A DNA stretch of 61,683 nt from Flavobacteriaceae bacterium (GCA_947452415.1 CANGCT010000003.1:1-61683); one strand, 5' to 3'. Shown: positions 45,279 through 54,367, counted from the first letter of the stretch. Program-made: numbers and translations. The notes: generated from the sequence alone by a model not told the origin.

Positions 45279-45555
45279 TTTTAATGTATTTTTTCTCAAT
45301 AAAGAAAGCTCCAAACGGAATTAAAGAACCCAAAAGAACTACAGCCAAATCTTTTACTTTCCATTTTTGTTGGGATTTTATAATAAAAGCTAAGTAAAGG
45401 TAGCCAATAAAAAGTATCCCATGAGTCATTCCAATAGGAAAAAGTAAGGTTTTGTAAAGAACAAAATTCGTTGGCTTAATAAATAGCATGTTGGCTAATA
45501 ATATTAAATAAGAAAATCCTTCTGAAATTGCTGTGATTTTAAAAATTTTGACCAT
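45271..45555 (-). CDS. DUF3817 membrane protein
   Basis: A 94-residue inner-membrane protein with three transmembrane segments. IFKITAISEGFSYLILLANM begins the DUF3817 pattern, and PIGMTHGILFIGYLYLAF and LLGSLIPFGAFFIEKKY complete it. Small family of unknown role. A start seven codons upstream is open, but MVKIFKITAISEG fits the family. It overlaps the MscS gene by eight bases at its end. A -7 box at 45574-45581 lies upstream. Confidence 0.85.
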   Translation of the reverse strand: MVKIFKITAISEGFSYLILLANMLFIKPTNFVLYKTLLFPIGMTHGILFIGYLYLAFIIKSQQKWKVKDLAVVLLGSLIPFGAFFIEKKYIKNA

Positions 45556-45573
45556 TCTATAAGTTTTGGATTG

Positions 45574-45581
45574 CAAAATTA
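45574..45581 (-). promoter_or_regulatory. -7 box of the DUF3817-mscS unit
   Basis: Minus strand TAATTTTG matches TAnnTTTG, 18 bp before the ATG at 45555. No TTG partner. Confidence 0.4.
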
Positions 45582-45615
45582 AGTAATTACCTTAATAATA
45601 AAACTAAAAGTAGGT

Positions 45616-45623
45616 TACTTTTG
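45616..45623 (+). promoter_or_regulatory. -7 box of the DUF6155 gene
   Basis: TACTTTTG matches TAnnTTTG, 20 bp before the ATG at 45644, divergent from the box at 45574-45581. Confidence 0.4.
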
Positions 45624-45643
45624 CAATTATTTAGCATTTAGTT

Positions 45644-46159
45644 ATGAGCAAGCGAGATTTAAAAAAATACCTATCCGAATTAAATAAAACCCAATTGGAA
45701 GAACAAATCATAGAATTATATGATAAATTCAAAGAGGTGAAGGTTTATTATGATTTTGTTTTTAATCCTAAGGAAACTAATTTAGTAAAAGAAGCAAAAC
45801 TCAAAATTACCAATGAATATTATCCAGTAAGGGGAAGAAAACCTAAAATGCGAAGATCTACTGCTCAAAAATTCATTAAACATTTCATTTTATTAGGAGT
45901 TGATGTTTATATTATTGCAGATATAATGCTTTATAATATTGAAATTGCGCAAACCTTATCATCGGAAAAAGAAATAAAACAAGAAGCATTCTATAAAAGT
46001 ATGCTCAATTCTTTTCAACAAGCAATAAGTTTTATTATAGAAAAAGGAATTTTAGAAGAATTTAAGAGTAGAGTAGTGGCTATTCAAGAAGAAACCAATA
46101 CTCAAGAATGGATTAATAAATACGAGTTTAATAGTATTATTGAACGATTTGATTATTAA
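45644..46159 (+). CDS. DUF6155-family protein
   Basis: A 171-residue soluble, helical protein. The N-terminus LKKYLSELNKTQLEEQIIELYDKFKEVKVYYDFVFNPKE matches the DUF6155 start in pattern, followed by a basic segment (YYPVRGRKPKMRRSTAQKFIKH) that could contact nucleic acid. The function is unknown. It has its own -7 box and lies 76 bp before a DEAD-box helicase gene on the same strand. Confidence 0.75.
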   Translation: MSKRDLKKYLSELNKTQLEEQIIELYDKFKEVKVYYDFVFNPKETNLVKEAKLKITNEYYPVRGRKPKMRRSTAQKFIKHFILLGVDVYIIADIMLYNIEIAQTLSSEKEIKQEAFYKSMLNSFQQAISFIIEKGILEEFKSRVVAIQEETNTQEWINKYEFNSIIERFDY

Positions 46160-46208
46160 TTTTTTTTAGATAATTTAAAAATAGTGTGGTGAAACCTTTT
46201 TTTAGGTG

Positions 46209-46216
46209 TAATTTTG
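46209..46216 (+). promoter_or_regulatory. -7 box upstream of the DEAD/DEAH helicase
   Basis: TAATTTTG matches TAnnTTTG, 19 bp before the ATG at 46236. No TTG partner. Confidence 0.4.
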
Positions 46217-46235
46217 CAAAATTGTAAAAACCTAT

Positions 46236-47774
46236 ATGTCTAAAATAAATTTTCTTGCCGAAATTGAAGACAAAAAAGAACTCTATGGTTACCAAAAAGG
46301 CGACATAGACAAAATTTTTGAGCGATTAGATAATGCACCTCATAATTACCATTTATTATACCAACTTCCAACGGGCGGCGGTAAAACAGTTATATTCTCT
46401 GAAATCACAAGACGCTATTTAGAACAGTACAATAAAAAAGTAGTGGTATTAACTCATAGAATTGAACTCTGTAAGCAAACGTCTAAAATGCTTAAGGCAT
46501 TTGATGTAAAAAATAAAATCATTAATAGTGCCATAAAAGAATTACCAGATCAAGAAGAATATTCTTGTTTTGTTGCTATGATTGAAACACTAAAAAACAG
46601 ATTAAACGACGAAAAATTAGAAATACAAGATGTTGGTTTAGTGATAATTGATGAGGCTCACTTTAATTCGTTTAGAAAGTTGTTTAGTTCCTTTAATAAT
46701 GCTTTTATTCTTGGTGTAACTGCAACACCTTTAAGTTCCAATATTAAATTGCCAATGTATGAAAACTACAGCGAATTAATTGTAGGAGATACTATTCAAA
46801 ACCTAATAGATAAAGGATTTCTTGCAAAGGCAACAACCTATAGTTATGATGTGGGGTTGACTTCGTTAAAAGTTGGTATTAATGGTGACTACACAGTTAA
46901 ATCTTCCGATGACTTATATAGCAATATGGTAATGCAAGAGAAATTATTGCATTCGTATTCTGAAAAATCTTTAGGCAAAAAGACCTTAATTTTTAATAAT
47001 GGCATCAATACTTCGTTACATGTTTATGAAAGTTTTAAACATGCAGGATATAACATTAAACATTTAGATAACACTACAACAGCCGAAGATAGGAAGGATA
47101 TTTTGCATTGGTTTAAGAAAACACCCGACGCAATTCTAACTTCGGTTGGGATTTTAACCACCGGATTTGACGAACCAACGGTAGAAAGTATCATATTAAA
47201 TCGCGCTACAAAGTCGTTAACACTTTATTTTCAAATGATTGGTCGTGGATCTAGAAAATTACCTAATAAAGACAATTTTACGGTTATAGATCTAGGAAAC
47301 AATGCTTTGCGATTTGGATTATGGAATAATCCAGTAGATTGGCAGCATATATTCAAATCTCCAGAATATTATCTAGAAAGTCTTCGTGAGGATGCAGATA
47401 TTGAAAGTAACTTCAAATATATTATGCCTGAAGAATTGAAGTTGAAATTTAAAAAATCCAATAATATTTCTATGGATATTTTAGAGGAATTTAAATTTAC
47501 TATCAAGAATAATTTAAAAGCAAAATCTATTATTGAAAAATCTTTAGAGCAACATGCAATTATGTGTGTAGAAAATTCTGAAGATTTAATTTCTGCAAGA
47601 AAATTATCTAAAGAACTTAAAGATGATATTGAATTTAGAATTAAACAATACTGTATCTGCTTAGGAAACGTCACTAAAAATTATAGAAGTTGGCTAATTG
47701 AAGACTATATTTTAAAACTAACCATTGCTATTGGTAGGATTTACCGAATAAAAGTTATGAATGAAATTGATTAA
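46236..47774 (+). CDS. DEAD/DEAH-box helicase (SF2)
   Basis: A 512-residue SF2 helicase. Motifs: YGYQKGDIDKI (Q motif region), QLPTGGGKT (Walker A, K50), VVVLTHRIELCKQ (Ia), VIIDEAHF (DEAH at 139-142), LGVTATP (III), TLIFNNGINTS (IV), ILTTGFDEPTV (V) and QMIGRGSR (VI, near 335). The C-terminal 150 residues are helical and not recognised. The nearest relatives look like UvrB/RAD25-like or type III restriction-like helicases used in DNA or RNA unwinding. No restriction or methylase gene is adjacent, so it does not look like an R-M system. Confidence 0.87.
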   Translation: MSKINFLAEIEDKKELYGYQKGDIDKIFERLDNAPHNYHLLYQLPTGGGKTVIFSEITRRYLEQYNKKVVVLTHRIELCKQTSKMLKAFDVKNKIINSAIKELPDQEEYSCFVAMIETLKNRLNDEKLEIQDVGLVIIDEAHFNSFRKLFSSFNNAFILGVTATPLSSNIKLPMYENYSELIVGDTIQNLIDKGFLAKATTYSYDVGLTSLKVGINGDYTVKSSDDLYSNMVMQEKLLHSYSEKSLGKKTLIFNNGINTSLHVYESFKHAGYNIKHLDNTTTAEDRKDILHWFKKTPDAILTSVGILTTGFDEPTVESIILNRATKSLTLYFQMIGRGSRKLPNKDNFTVIDLGNNALRFGLWNNPVDWQHIFKSPEYYLESLREDADIESNFKYIMPEELKLKFKKSNNISMDILEEFKFTIKNNLKAKSIIEKSLEQHAIMCVENSEDLISARKLSKELKDDIEFRIKQYCICLGNVTKNYRSWLIEDYILKLTIAIGRIYRIKVMNEID

Positions 47775-47941
47775 TAAATTGATTAATCTTGCACTATAAT
47801 TTATATTATGTAAAATAGAAAATTATTATTTACTTAATTTATAATTCTTTAATTTGGCTTAATTTGTAAAAATGTATTTTACTAACCGTTTTATTTATTT
47901 GTAAACTTATGTAATAAATTAATTTTCTATTATAACTTTAT

Positions 47942-47949
47942 TAATTTTG
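47942..47949 (+). promoter_or_regulatory. -7 box upstream of the DUF294 gene
   Basis: TAATTTTG matches TAnnTTTG, 37 bp before the ATG at 47987. The nearest TTG is 40 bp upstream, too far. Confidence 0.4.
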
Positions 47950-47986
47950 CAGTACCTTTATTTTATAATTTATCAATACATTGATT

Positions 47987-49900
47987 ATGGAAAATGCTAT
48001 TTCACAACGTATAGCTAATTTTTTAAAAGAATACGAACCATTTAACTATTTGTCTCACGATGAATTAATTCAGATTGTAACTACTATTCGTGTACTTAAT
48101 ATAGAAAAACATAAATCTTTGTTTCAAATCAATGATACTTTACACGACTCTTTTTATGTTGTAGCTTCTGGTGTTATTCATTTAACTGTTATTTCTGATG
48201 CAGAAGAAACCCTTTTGAACAAATGTTATGCAGGTGATATTTTTGGTTTACGTCCATTTTTTGCTAAAAATAATTATCAAATGACGGCCAAAGCTCGTGA
48301 AGAAAGTATCATTTACGCCATTCCCATTGGTTCATTTAAACCTTTTGTAGCTCAAAATTCTAAAGTTTTGGATTTTCTATTGGAAAGCTTTGCTGTTAAT
48401 ACCAAAAATAGTTTAGATAGTAAAAACCACGGATTGATATCAGATAATGTTAATTATACTGATAATCAGTCAGATATGCTATATTTTCAATCTTTAAATT
48501 ACAATAAAACACCTTTAAAAATAAGTTCAGACATCTTAATTAAAGAAGCCGCTCAATTAGTTACCGAAAACATGTTTGATAGTGCTTTAATAACTGATCA
48601 AACCTATCCCATTGGGATTGTTACAGATAAAGATTTCCGATCCAAAGTTGCTACTGGTCGTTTTCCGTTAACTAATACTGTAGATAAAATAATGGCTTCT
48701 CCAGTTATTACTGTTGGCGAAAACATTTCTGTTGCTGAAGCCCAATTGGTAATGCTAAAACACGGCGTTACTCACCTTTGCGTTACAAAAGATGGAACAG
48801 ACAAATCAGAAGTTAAAGGCATAATTTCTGAACACGATCTTGTTGTTGCTCAAGCTAATAATCCAGGAATTTTATTAAAAGAAATTAAAAGGTCTCAATC
48901 TTCTAAAGAATTAAAAATTGTTAGAAATAAATTAAGCGATATTATTCAATCCTCTTTAAATAAAAATATTCCACTTACCCATATTAATAATATCGCTGGA
49001 GAGATAACCCTTGCTATTGTTAAGAGATCTGTAGAACAAGCTATTCTTGACTTAGGCTCCCCTCCTGCTCGTTTTGCATGGTTAAGTATTGGTAGTCAAG
49101 GAAGAAAAGAGCAATTATTATTAACCGATCAGGATAGTATTTTGGTGTTCGAAGATGTATCTGAAGAAAAATATAGAGATGTAAAAGACTATTTTTTAAA
49201 ATTGGCGAAGAAAACTACTGCAACATTAGAAAAAGTTGGATTTGCAAATTGTCCTCAAGGGCATATGGCTAGTAATATGATGTGGTGTAAATCATTAACA
49301 GACTGGATAAAACAATACAATAACTGGATGAATACTCCAGGAGAAAATACTAACGAAATAAGTAGTGTATTTTTTGATTATGAAATGGCATTTGGAGAGC
49401 AAAAAATTGAGGATGCTATAACGGATACCATTTTTAATAACATAAAAACCAAAGTGCTTTTCTTTGATTATTTAGGAAATGACACTTTAAAAAAACCAAC
49501 TCCACTTAATTTCTTTAAAAAATTCAATGTTGAAGAAGAAGGCGAAAACAAAGGAAAATTTGACATAAAATCAAGAGCTATAATGCCATTAATTGATGGT
49601 GCTAGAATGCTAGTGTTAAGTAATAATATTAGAGGAATTAACAGTACCTGTTTGAGATACAAACAATTATCAATAATAGATCCCAAATTTTCAGAAATTT
49701 ATATAAATTGTGCTGATGCCTTTTTAGTGCTTTCTAAATTTAGAACTTTAGAAGGTTTAAAAAATGATAATTCTGGGCAATTTATCAACTTAGAGGAATT
49801 AACTAAAATAGATAAAGAAAAATTAAAAAATGCTCTAGCACCTATGAAGGATCTTGAAGAATTAATTAAAGATAAATTCCAACTAACTCAATTTTCTTAA
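47987..49900 (+). CDS. cNMP-binding / CBS / DUF294 nucleotidyltransferase-like protein
   Basis: A 637-residue multi-domain signalling protein. Order: cyclic-nucleotide-binding-like domain (about 1-130, with GDIFGLRPFF), two CBS domains (about 165-285, with IGIVTDKDFRSKVA and GIISEHDLV), then a DUF294 nucleotidyltransferase-like domain (about 300-440) with the active-site pattern IGSQGRKEQLLLTDQDS (GS-x-GR-x-E and D-x-D), and the DUF294 C-terminal domain. The frame is open two codons upstream at a TTG, but MENAISQRI is the natural start. It is coupled to the DnaQ-like gene (3-bp gap). In other phyla this pair is found with acs/actP genes. Confidence 0.88.
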   Translation: MENAISQRIANFLKEYEPFNYLSHDELIQIVTTIRVLNIEKHKSLFQINDTLHDSFYVVASGVIHLTVISDAEETLLNKCYAGDIFGLRPFFAKNNYQMTAKAREESIIYAIPIGSFKPFVAQNSKVLDFLLESFAVNTKNSLDSKNHGLISDNVNYTDNQSDMLYFQSLNYNKTPLKISSDILIKEAAQLVTENMFDSALITDQTYPIGIVTDKDFRSKVATGRFPLTNTVDKIMASPVITVGENISVAEAQLVMLKHGVTHLCVTKDGTDKSEVKGIISEHDLVVAQANNPGILLKEIKRSQSSKELKIVRNKLSDIIQSSLNKNIPLTHINNIAGEITLAIVKRSVEQAILDLGSPPARFAWLSIGSQGRKEQLLLTDQDSILVFEDVSEEKYRDVKDYFLKLAKKTTATLEKVGFANCPQGHMASNMMWCKSLTDWIKQYNNWMNTPGENTNEISSVFFDYEMAFGEQKIEDAITDTIFNNIKTKVLFFDYLGNDTLKKPTPLNFFKKFNVEEEGENKGKFDIKSRAIMPLIDGARMLVLSNNIRGINSTCLRYKQLSIIDPKFSEIYINCADAFLVLSKFRTLEGLKNDNSGQFINLEELTKIDKEKLKNALAPMKDLEELIKDKFQLTQFS

Positions 49901-49903
49901 TTT

Positions 49904-50500
49904 ATGATTGATTGGTTGAAAAATATAAATAAAAATTCTCCAGAATTTTGGAAGAATTACCTAACTAAGTTCGAAAAGAAATCGAATCGATACGTTATAT
50001 TATGTACTGAAACTAGTGGGTTAAATCCTAAAAAAGATGTGATTTTATCCTTTGGGGCTATAGCTGTTATTGATGATAGTATTCGACTGGACGATGTATT
50101 TGAAGTAACTATTCCTCAATATAAATTCCTTCACGATAATGGTTTGTCCAATGATTTTCTTTTAGAATCCGAACAACCAAAATTATCTGAAAATCAAGCA
50201 ATTGAAAATTTAATTAATTACATTAGTAATGCAACACTTGTAGGGCATCGGATTCATTTTGATGTAGAAATGATAAACCAAGTATTAGAAAATTTATCTT
50301 GCGGAAGATTAAAAAATGAAGCACTTGATGTAGAAATCATGCATAAAAAACTAAATGACATTAATAATGCTAACTTTACTATTGATCAGTTAAGTACAAT
50401 TTACAAAATCCCAAAAAACGAACGGATTTCTACTACCGATGATGCTTATACAATAGCTTTATTGTTTTTGAAACTAAAATCAAGATTGCATTTGCAATAA
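49904..50500 (+). CDS. DnaQ-like 3'-5' exonuclease-fold protein, apparently degenerate
   Basis: A 198-residue protein with the DEDDh exonuclease fold, but key residues are changed. The Exo I motif (normally D-x-E) reads C34-T-E36 in YVILCTETSGL. Exo II keeps D120 in LVGHRIHFDVEM. In Exo III the position five residues before the final aspartate (D180), usually the catalytic histidine, is I175 (ERISTTDDAYTIA). With the first aspartate and the general base both missing, nuclease activity is doubtful and a binding or regulatory role is possible. It follows the DUF294 gene by 3 bp. Confidence 0.83.
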   Translation: MIDWLKNINKNSPEFWKNYLTKFEKKSNRYVILCTETSGLNPKKDVILSFGAIAVIDDSIRLDDVFEVTIPQYKFLHDNGLSNDFLLESEQPKLSENQAIENLINYISNATLVGHRIHFDVEMINQVLENLSCGRLKNEALDVEIMHKKLNDINNANFTIDQLSTIYKIPKNERISTTDDAYTIALLFLKLKSRLHLQ

Positions 50501-50520
50501 AAGTATTTTTCTATAGCAAT

Positions 50521-51126
50521 ATGAATGAGGATTTTTCAAATTTAGAAAAGTGTGCCAAAAAAAATCAAAAAATAATTACTACTAAAAGTGTTGTTTTTAT
50601 GGGAGATTCTATTACCGAATTTTGGAAAGTGCTTAATCCTCATTTTTTTTTAACTAATCCCCACACCAACAAAGGTATAAGTGGCCAAACTACCCCACAA
50701 ATGCTTCTTCGATTTCGCCAAGATGTTATCAATTTAAAACCTTATATGGTAGTTATTTTGGCAGGAATAAATGATATTGCAGAAAATACTGGGCCTATTT
50801 CTATTGAAGCTATTATGGAAAATATTATCTCGATGGTTAAATTGGCTAAAATCAATAATATACAAGTAATGCTCTGTACTGTTTTACCTTCTAATTATTT
50901 TTATTGGAATCCAAAACTAGAACCTGCAAATAAAGTAATTGCTTTAAACCAATTAATTACTTCATATGCCAATAAAAATAAAATTAGTTACATAGATTAT
51001 TATGCTGATATGGTCGATAACGATAAAGGTTTATCAAAAAAATATAGTGAGGATGGAGTTCATCCTAATTTAGAGGGGTATAAACTTATGGAAACTATTT
51101 TTTTTAGTGCAATTATTCAAGAATAG
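50521..51126 (+). CDS. SGNH/GDSL-family hydrolase
   Basis: A 201-residue esterase-fold enzyme. Block I VVFMGDSITEFW holds the nucleophile serine. Block II is GISGQTTPQ, block III is LAGINDIAE, and block V is EDGVHPNLEGY with the catalytic Asp-His pair. The triad is complete. Relatives of this size are often exported, but no signal peptide precedes the ATG at 50521, so this one may be cytoplasmic. Substrates could be acylated sugars, and none is proven. It overlaps the convergent polysaccharide deacetylase gene by 14 bases at the 3' end. Confidence 0.85.
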   Translation: MNEDFSNLEKCAKKNQKIITTKSVVFMGDSITEFWKVLNPHFFLTNPHTNKGISGQTTPQMLLRFRQDVINLKPYMVVILAGINDIAENTGPISIEAIMENIISMVKLAKINNIQVMLCTVLPSNYFYWNPKLEPANKVIALNQLITSYANKNKISYIDYYADMVDNDKGLSKKYSEDGVHPNLEGYKLMETIFFSAIIQE

Positions 51127-52039
51127 TTTTAGATCCCGCAGGTATTTTATAGGTTTTAGTTTCTTTTTTGAGGTAAATATCTATAGAGCTTTCATTAATT
51201 ATAATTTTTTTATTTACTGAAAATTTCAAATTTCGAAATGCATTGATGTAATCTACTAATGCTATTTGTGAGGTGTAATAAATTGTTGAATTATCAGAAA
51301 GTAATTTAAAGAATTTCTCGGTTTCCTTCCATTTGTTTTCGTCGGTTCCCATTTCCCAGCTGTGTCCCCAAATATCTAATACTGCGAGTTCTTTAGTTCC
51401 TATAAAATCGTTTATAACTTTGTTAAAATGAGCCAATTCTTGAGTGTCTTTTTCGGGTTGGTTTGGCTCCCAATAAGCCTTTGCAAATTGGTGCATCGTT
51501 GGGTGCCATCGTAAAAAATCTTTAGGGATTTCAAAAGTATAGGTATCCCCTACTGTACGAGCATATTCAATTCCTAACCCATCCATGGCTTGAATTACTT
51601 CATCATTTGTGTTTCCAAAAGGATAAGCCATTCCTCTCACAGGATAGCCCACTAATCGCTCTAGTTCTTTTCTGTCTTCAACAATTTCCGAAATAACATC
51701 TATTCTAGATTGATCTGGTAAGTTAGGATGATTTGCAGAATGTACCGAAACTTCATGCCCTTTAAAAAGTATGTTTACTTCCTCTTTATTGAGGTAATCT
51801 TTGGATCCTAATTTATTTGAATTCAAATGAAAAGTTCCAATAAGATGGTACTGGTTCATCAGTTTTACTAATTGCCGGTCTTCGGTTCTACCATCATCAT
51901 AACTCAATATTAATGCTTTGTATCTACCTTCTGGAAAAAGCATTTTAATATTTATTCCGCTAGTAGCAATTTCAGTATTTGTCTGTGAAAAGCCCGAAAA
52001 AGCAATTAGAATTAGTAACGTTGTAATACTTTTTTTCAT
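51113..52039 (-). CDS. Polysaccharide deacetylase family protein, exported
   Basis: A 308-residue NodB-fold deacetylase. The signal peptide is MKKSITTLLILIAFSGFSQ. The metal and catalytic residues are D48-D49 in LILSYDDGRTED and H100 and H104 in VSVHSANHPNL, and VRGMAYPFGNTNDEV is motif 3. The set D-H-H is complete, so it is likely active on an acetylated glycan outside the cytoplasm. It is not tightly linked to the upstream YHYH gene (95 bp). It ends inside the convergent SGNH hydrolase gene. Confidence 0.87.
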   Translation of the reverse strand: MKKSITTLLILIAFSGFSQTNTEIATSGINIKMLFPEGRYKALILSYDDGRTEDRQLVKLMNQYHLIGTFHLNSNKLGSKDYLNKEEVNILFKGHEVSVHSANHPNLPDQSRIDVISEIVEDRKELERLVGYPVRGMAYPFGNTNDEVIQAMDGLGIEYARTVGDTYTFEIPKDFLRWHPTMHQFAKAYWEPNQPEKDTQELAHFNKVINDFIGTKELAVLDIWGHSWEMGTDENKWKETEKFFKLLSDNSTIYYTSQIALVDYINAFRNLKFSVNKKIIINESSIDIYLKKETKTYKIPAGSKTILE

Positions 52040-52134
52040 AATCCAATTATTTGTATTATTGAGTAATTGATTTATCTAATTTGTCCCTAACATTTTTTTT
52101 AAGGACTTCCAAAAATAAATAGAAATAAGCAGTT

Positions 52135-53481
52135 CTAATGCAAAACAATTACCTTTTTAGTAATTGAATTTTTACCATCGGATATTTTTACAAAATACAT
52201 CCCTGCATAAACAGTTTCTAAATTCAAATAACACATTGTGCTACCTTGTTTTAAAGTATCTTCTAAAATTAATTTACCATTACTATCAAATAACTCTATT
52301 TTTAAATCACTTACAACTGGTGAATAAGATTGAATAACAGCTATGTCGCTAGAAGGATTAGGAAATAAGGATAAGCCAATTTGATCTAAATTGTTATTAG
52401 CCGAATATAAAGCAGGTGTGTATGTAGTAACTGTTTCACTTATAGTTGCGTGTGTAGTACCTAGCACTACACCTTGATAATATTTTCCTAAAAGATATGG
52501 GTATACAGGTTTATTAGTTGCATCAACAGTCGCAAAATAACAATAAATACCGTTTGGATATTCAGGAGTTTTACAAAACCTTCCGTTATTTTCATCTAAA
52601 TCTCCCAAACCTGGAACATATTCAAAATCTTCTAAATAAGCCCCTAATACCGCTTGAAGTTGATTACTAGTTCCTGTAGTTCCTGCAATTTGAATCATTT
52701 GAGTTAAAGTTGGTCCTACAGCAGAAGTTCCATCAGGCAACGTAGTTCTTGCAGTAATATTTCTTAATCGATAACTAGAAGTGATTCTCTTTATAGGAGT
52801 TGAAGCATCCAATGGATTGGTATATCCATAAGCCCCATATATAGGAAATCCATCAGGAGCAAAACCAATAAGTGGTCCATGTGTGGTAGCATTAGGAATA
52901 TATAGTCCGTCTGCTAAATAGATATTACATATAGATGAAGTGGGTACTGTTTCTATATTGAAGGCAGAAGGATTTTGATGGTGATGGTAATCGGAAGTCA
53001 TTGGTCCTGGGTGACCATGTGCACAATCAAAACCTTTATTTTCAAAATAAACTGCATTAGAATGCCATTTATCTGAATTATTATACGACATTCCATCCCC
53101 TGGTCTATATGCAACTGTGCCATTAATAAAAGCTGCGATTGCGCCATTACCAACTGCAGTTTTGGTTGTAGCTACTACTGGATTTAAAGGGATTTTAAGA
53201 ACATAATTGTTGTTTAATGCAGTAGAAACTGGGCCTGTTGCAAATGGACCGGTTACAAAAGTCGGAACTCCAGTGGCTTTTACATAAACAAAATTAGTTG
53301 AATACTGGACTAACTGAACATTGGCATTGGTTGTTGTATTTATTGGGGTAGGATTGCCCGTTAGATAATATCTTCCTGTAGTGTTATTCGTGTTTTGCAA
53401 CCAAGTTAAAATAGCAGGATTTGTTTGAGCGAAAGTGGTATAACTTACAATTAAGAGTAACAAAAATAGTTTTGATTTCAT
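52135..53481 (-). CDS. YHYH-domain protein with type IX secretion signal
   Basis: A 448-residue secreted protein. A signal peptide (MKSKLFLLLLIVSYTTFAQ) is followed by a YHYH domain: GFDCAHGHPGPMTSDYHHHQNP, DGFPIYGAYGYTNP and PNGIYCYFATVDATNKPVYPYLLG. The histidine cluster HGHPG plus DYHHH could bind a metal. From about residue 372 a type A C-terminal sorting domain (LSLFPNPSSD, LKIELFDSNGKLI, GMYFVKISDGKNSITKKVIV) predicts export by the type IX system and cell-surface attachment. Upstream it has a good promoter and, 33 bp before the -7 box, the same direct-repeat site as the TonB receptor operon. Confidence 0.9.
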   Translation of the reverse strand: MKSKLFLLLLIVSYTTFAQTNPAILTWLQNTNNTTGRYYLTGNPTPINTTTNANVQLVQYSTNFVYVKATGVPTFVTGPFATGPVSTALNNNYVLKIPLNPVVATTKTAVGNGAIAAFINGTVAYRPGDGMSYNNSDKWHSNAVYFENKGFDCAHGHPGPMTSDYHHHQNPSAFNIETVPTSSICNIYLADGLYIPNATTHGPLIGFAPDGFPIYGAYGYTNPLDASTPIKRITSSYRLRNITARTTLPDGTSAVGPTLTQMIQIAGTTGTSNQLQAVLGAYLEDFEYVPGLGDLDENNGRFCKTPEYPNGIYCYFATVDATNKPVYPYLLGKYYQGVVLGTTHATISETVTTYTPALYSANNNLDQIGLSLFPNPSSDIAVIQSYSPVVSDLKIELFDSNGKLILEDTLKQGSTMCYLNLETVYAGMYFVKISDGKNSITKKVIVLH

Positions 53482-53511
53482 ATACTAAAAGTTTTATTTG
53501 AATTAATAATG

Positions 53512-53540
53512 CAAATATACTTTCGGAACCAAAGGGTCAA
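53512..53540 (-). promoter_or_regulatory. Promoter of the YHYH gene
   Basis: Minus strand TTG (53540-53538), 18-base spacer, TATATTTG (53519-53512), a full match to the Bacteroidota consensus, about 31 bp before the ATG at 53481. Confidence 0.7.
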
Positions 53541-53552
53541 TAATTATAATAG

Positions 53553-53584
53553 GTTGAGTTGTAGAAAAAAAGGATTGAACTGTT
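53553..53584 (-). promoter_or_regulatory. Predicted LytTR-type binding site (YHYH promoter)
   Basis: Plus-strand GTTGAGTTGTA (53553-53563) and ATTGAACTGTT (53574-53584) are imperfect direct repeats with a 21-bp period (two helical turns). The 32-bp span matches 25 of 32 positions with the site at 57785-57816. It ends 33 bp before the -7 box, the same distance as there. Read on the minus strand, the half-site resembles ACAATTCAA, close to known LytTR half-sites (ACAGTT-like). The factor is inferred to be the LytTR regulator at 53612-54367. Confidence 0.6.
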
Positions 53585-53611
53585 ACTAATAATGTGTAAT
53601 TATATAGTATT

Positions 53612-54367
53612 TTAATTATCCAGCCATTTTTTAAAATCATTTACGCGTTCTCGACTTACAATTCTAGCATCCGTATCTAAAAACTTACATGCAATAGATA
53701 AACGACTATTAAAATAAGTACTTACTTTTTCTATAGAATTAATGTTTAATATTATTTTTCTGTTGATGCGGAAGAAGTTTTTAGGATTTAACATCGTTTC
53801 CAATTGATCTAAAGTATAGTCAATGAGATAATGATTTCCTTTATTGGTTACCAAAAACGATAGACTTTCTTTGGTTTCAAAATGATGAATTTCTTCGATT
53901 GGAATAGTATCAATTGTTTGCCCTAACTTAACTAAAAAACGCGTTTTGTATTCTTTATTCATTTGCTGGTAAGCAGATGCAATGCTAGAAATCAAATCTT
54001 TATTTCCTAACTGTTGGTGTTTTTTAAACTTATCAATAGCGAATTGTAAATCTTGTAAAGCGATGGGCTTCAATAAATAATCGATGCTGTTTTGTTTGAA
54101 TGCTTGAATCGCATAATTATCAAATGCGGTTGTAAAAATAACAGGAATTTCTAGTTGAATTTGATTGAAAATTTCAAAACTATTGCCGTCCGCCAAATGA
54201 ATATCCATAAAAATTAAATCGCAATTCAGGCCTTCTTTAAAGGCTATTACAGAAGTTTGAATCGTATCAAAATACTTAATTACATCAATTGATGAATCCA
54301 TTTTTTTTAATAAAACGGTTAAATGTTCTACCGATAATTTTTCGTCTTCTATAATTACAACTTTCAT
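53612..54367 (-). CDS. LytTR-family response regulator
   Basis: A 251-residue regulator. The receiver domain (1 to about 120) has acidic residues in IIEDEK, the phospho-acceptor D55 in DLIFMDIHLADG and the lysine in DYLLKPIALQD. The C-terminal LytTR DNA-binding domain (about 150-251) has FLVKLGQTIDTIPIEEIHHFE and FFRINRKIILNINSIEKV. LytTR proteins bind two direct repeats spaced about 21-22 bp, and sites of that form lie upstream of the receptor operon and of the YHYH gene. It overlaps the kinase gene by four bases (ATGA), so it is the last gene of the receptor operon. Confidence 0.93.
   Translation of the reverse strand: MKVVIIEDEKLSVEHLTVLLKKMDSSIDVIKYFDTIQTSVIAFKEGLNCDLIFMDIHLADGNSFEIFNQIQLEIPVIFTTAFDNYAIQAFKQNSIDYLLKPIALQDLQFAIDKFKKHQQLGNKDLISSIASAYQQMNKEYKTRFLVKLGQTIDTIPIEEIHHFETKESLSFLVTNKGNHYLIDYTLDQLETMLNPKNFFRINRKIILNINSIEKVSTYFNSRLSIACKFLDTDARIVSRERVNDFKKWLDN

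Noticed and set aside
46236..47774. Restriction or phage-defence helicase
   Set aside because: No methylase, nuclease or defence partner is adjacent, and the neighbours look like ordinary core genes.
47765..47786. Direct repeat ATTGATTAAT, two copies after the helicase gene
   Set aside because: Two short AT-rich copies across the stop codon, with no stem, T-run or recurrence. Likely chance in AT-rich DNA.
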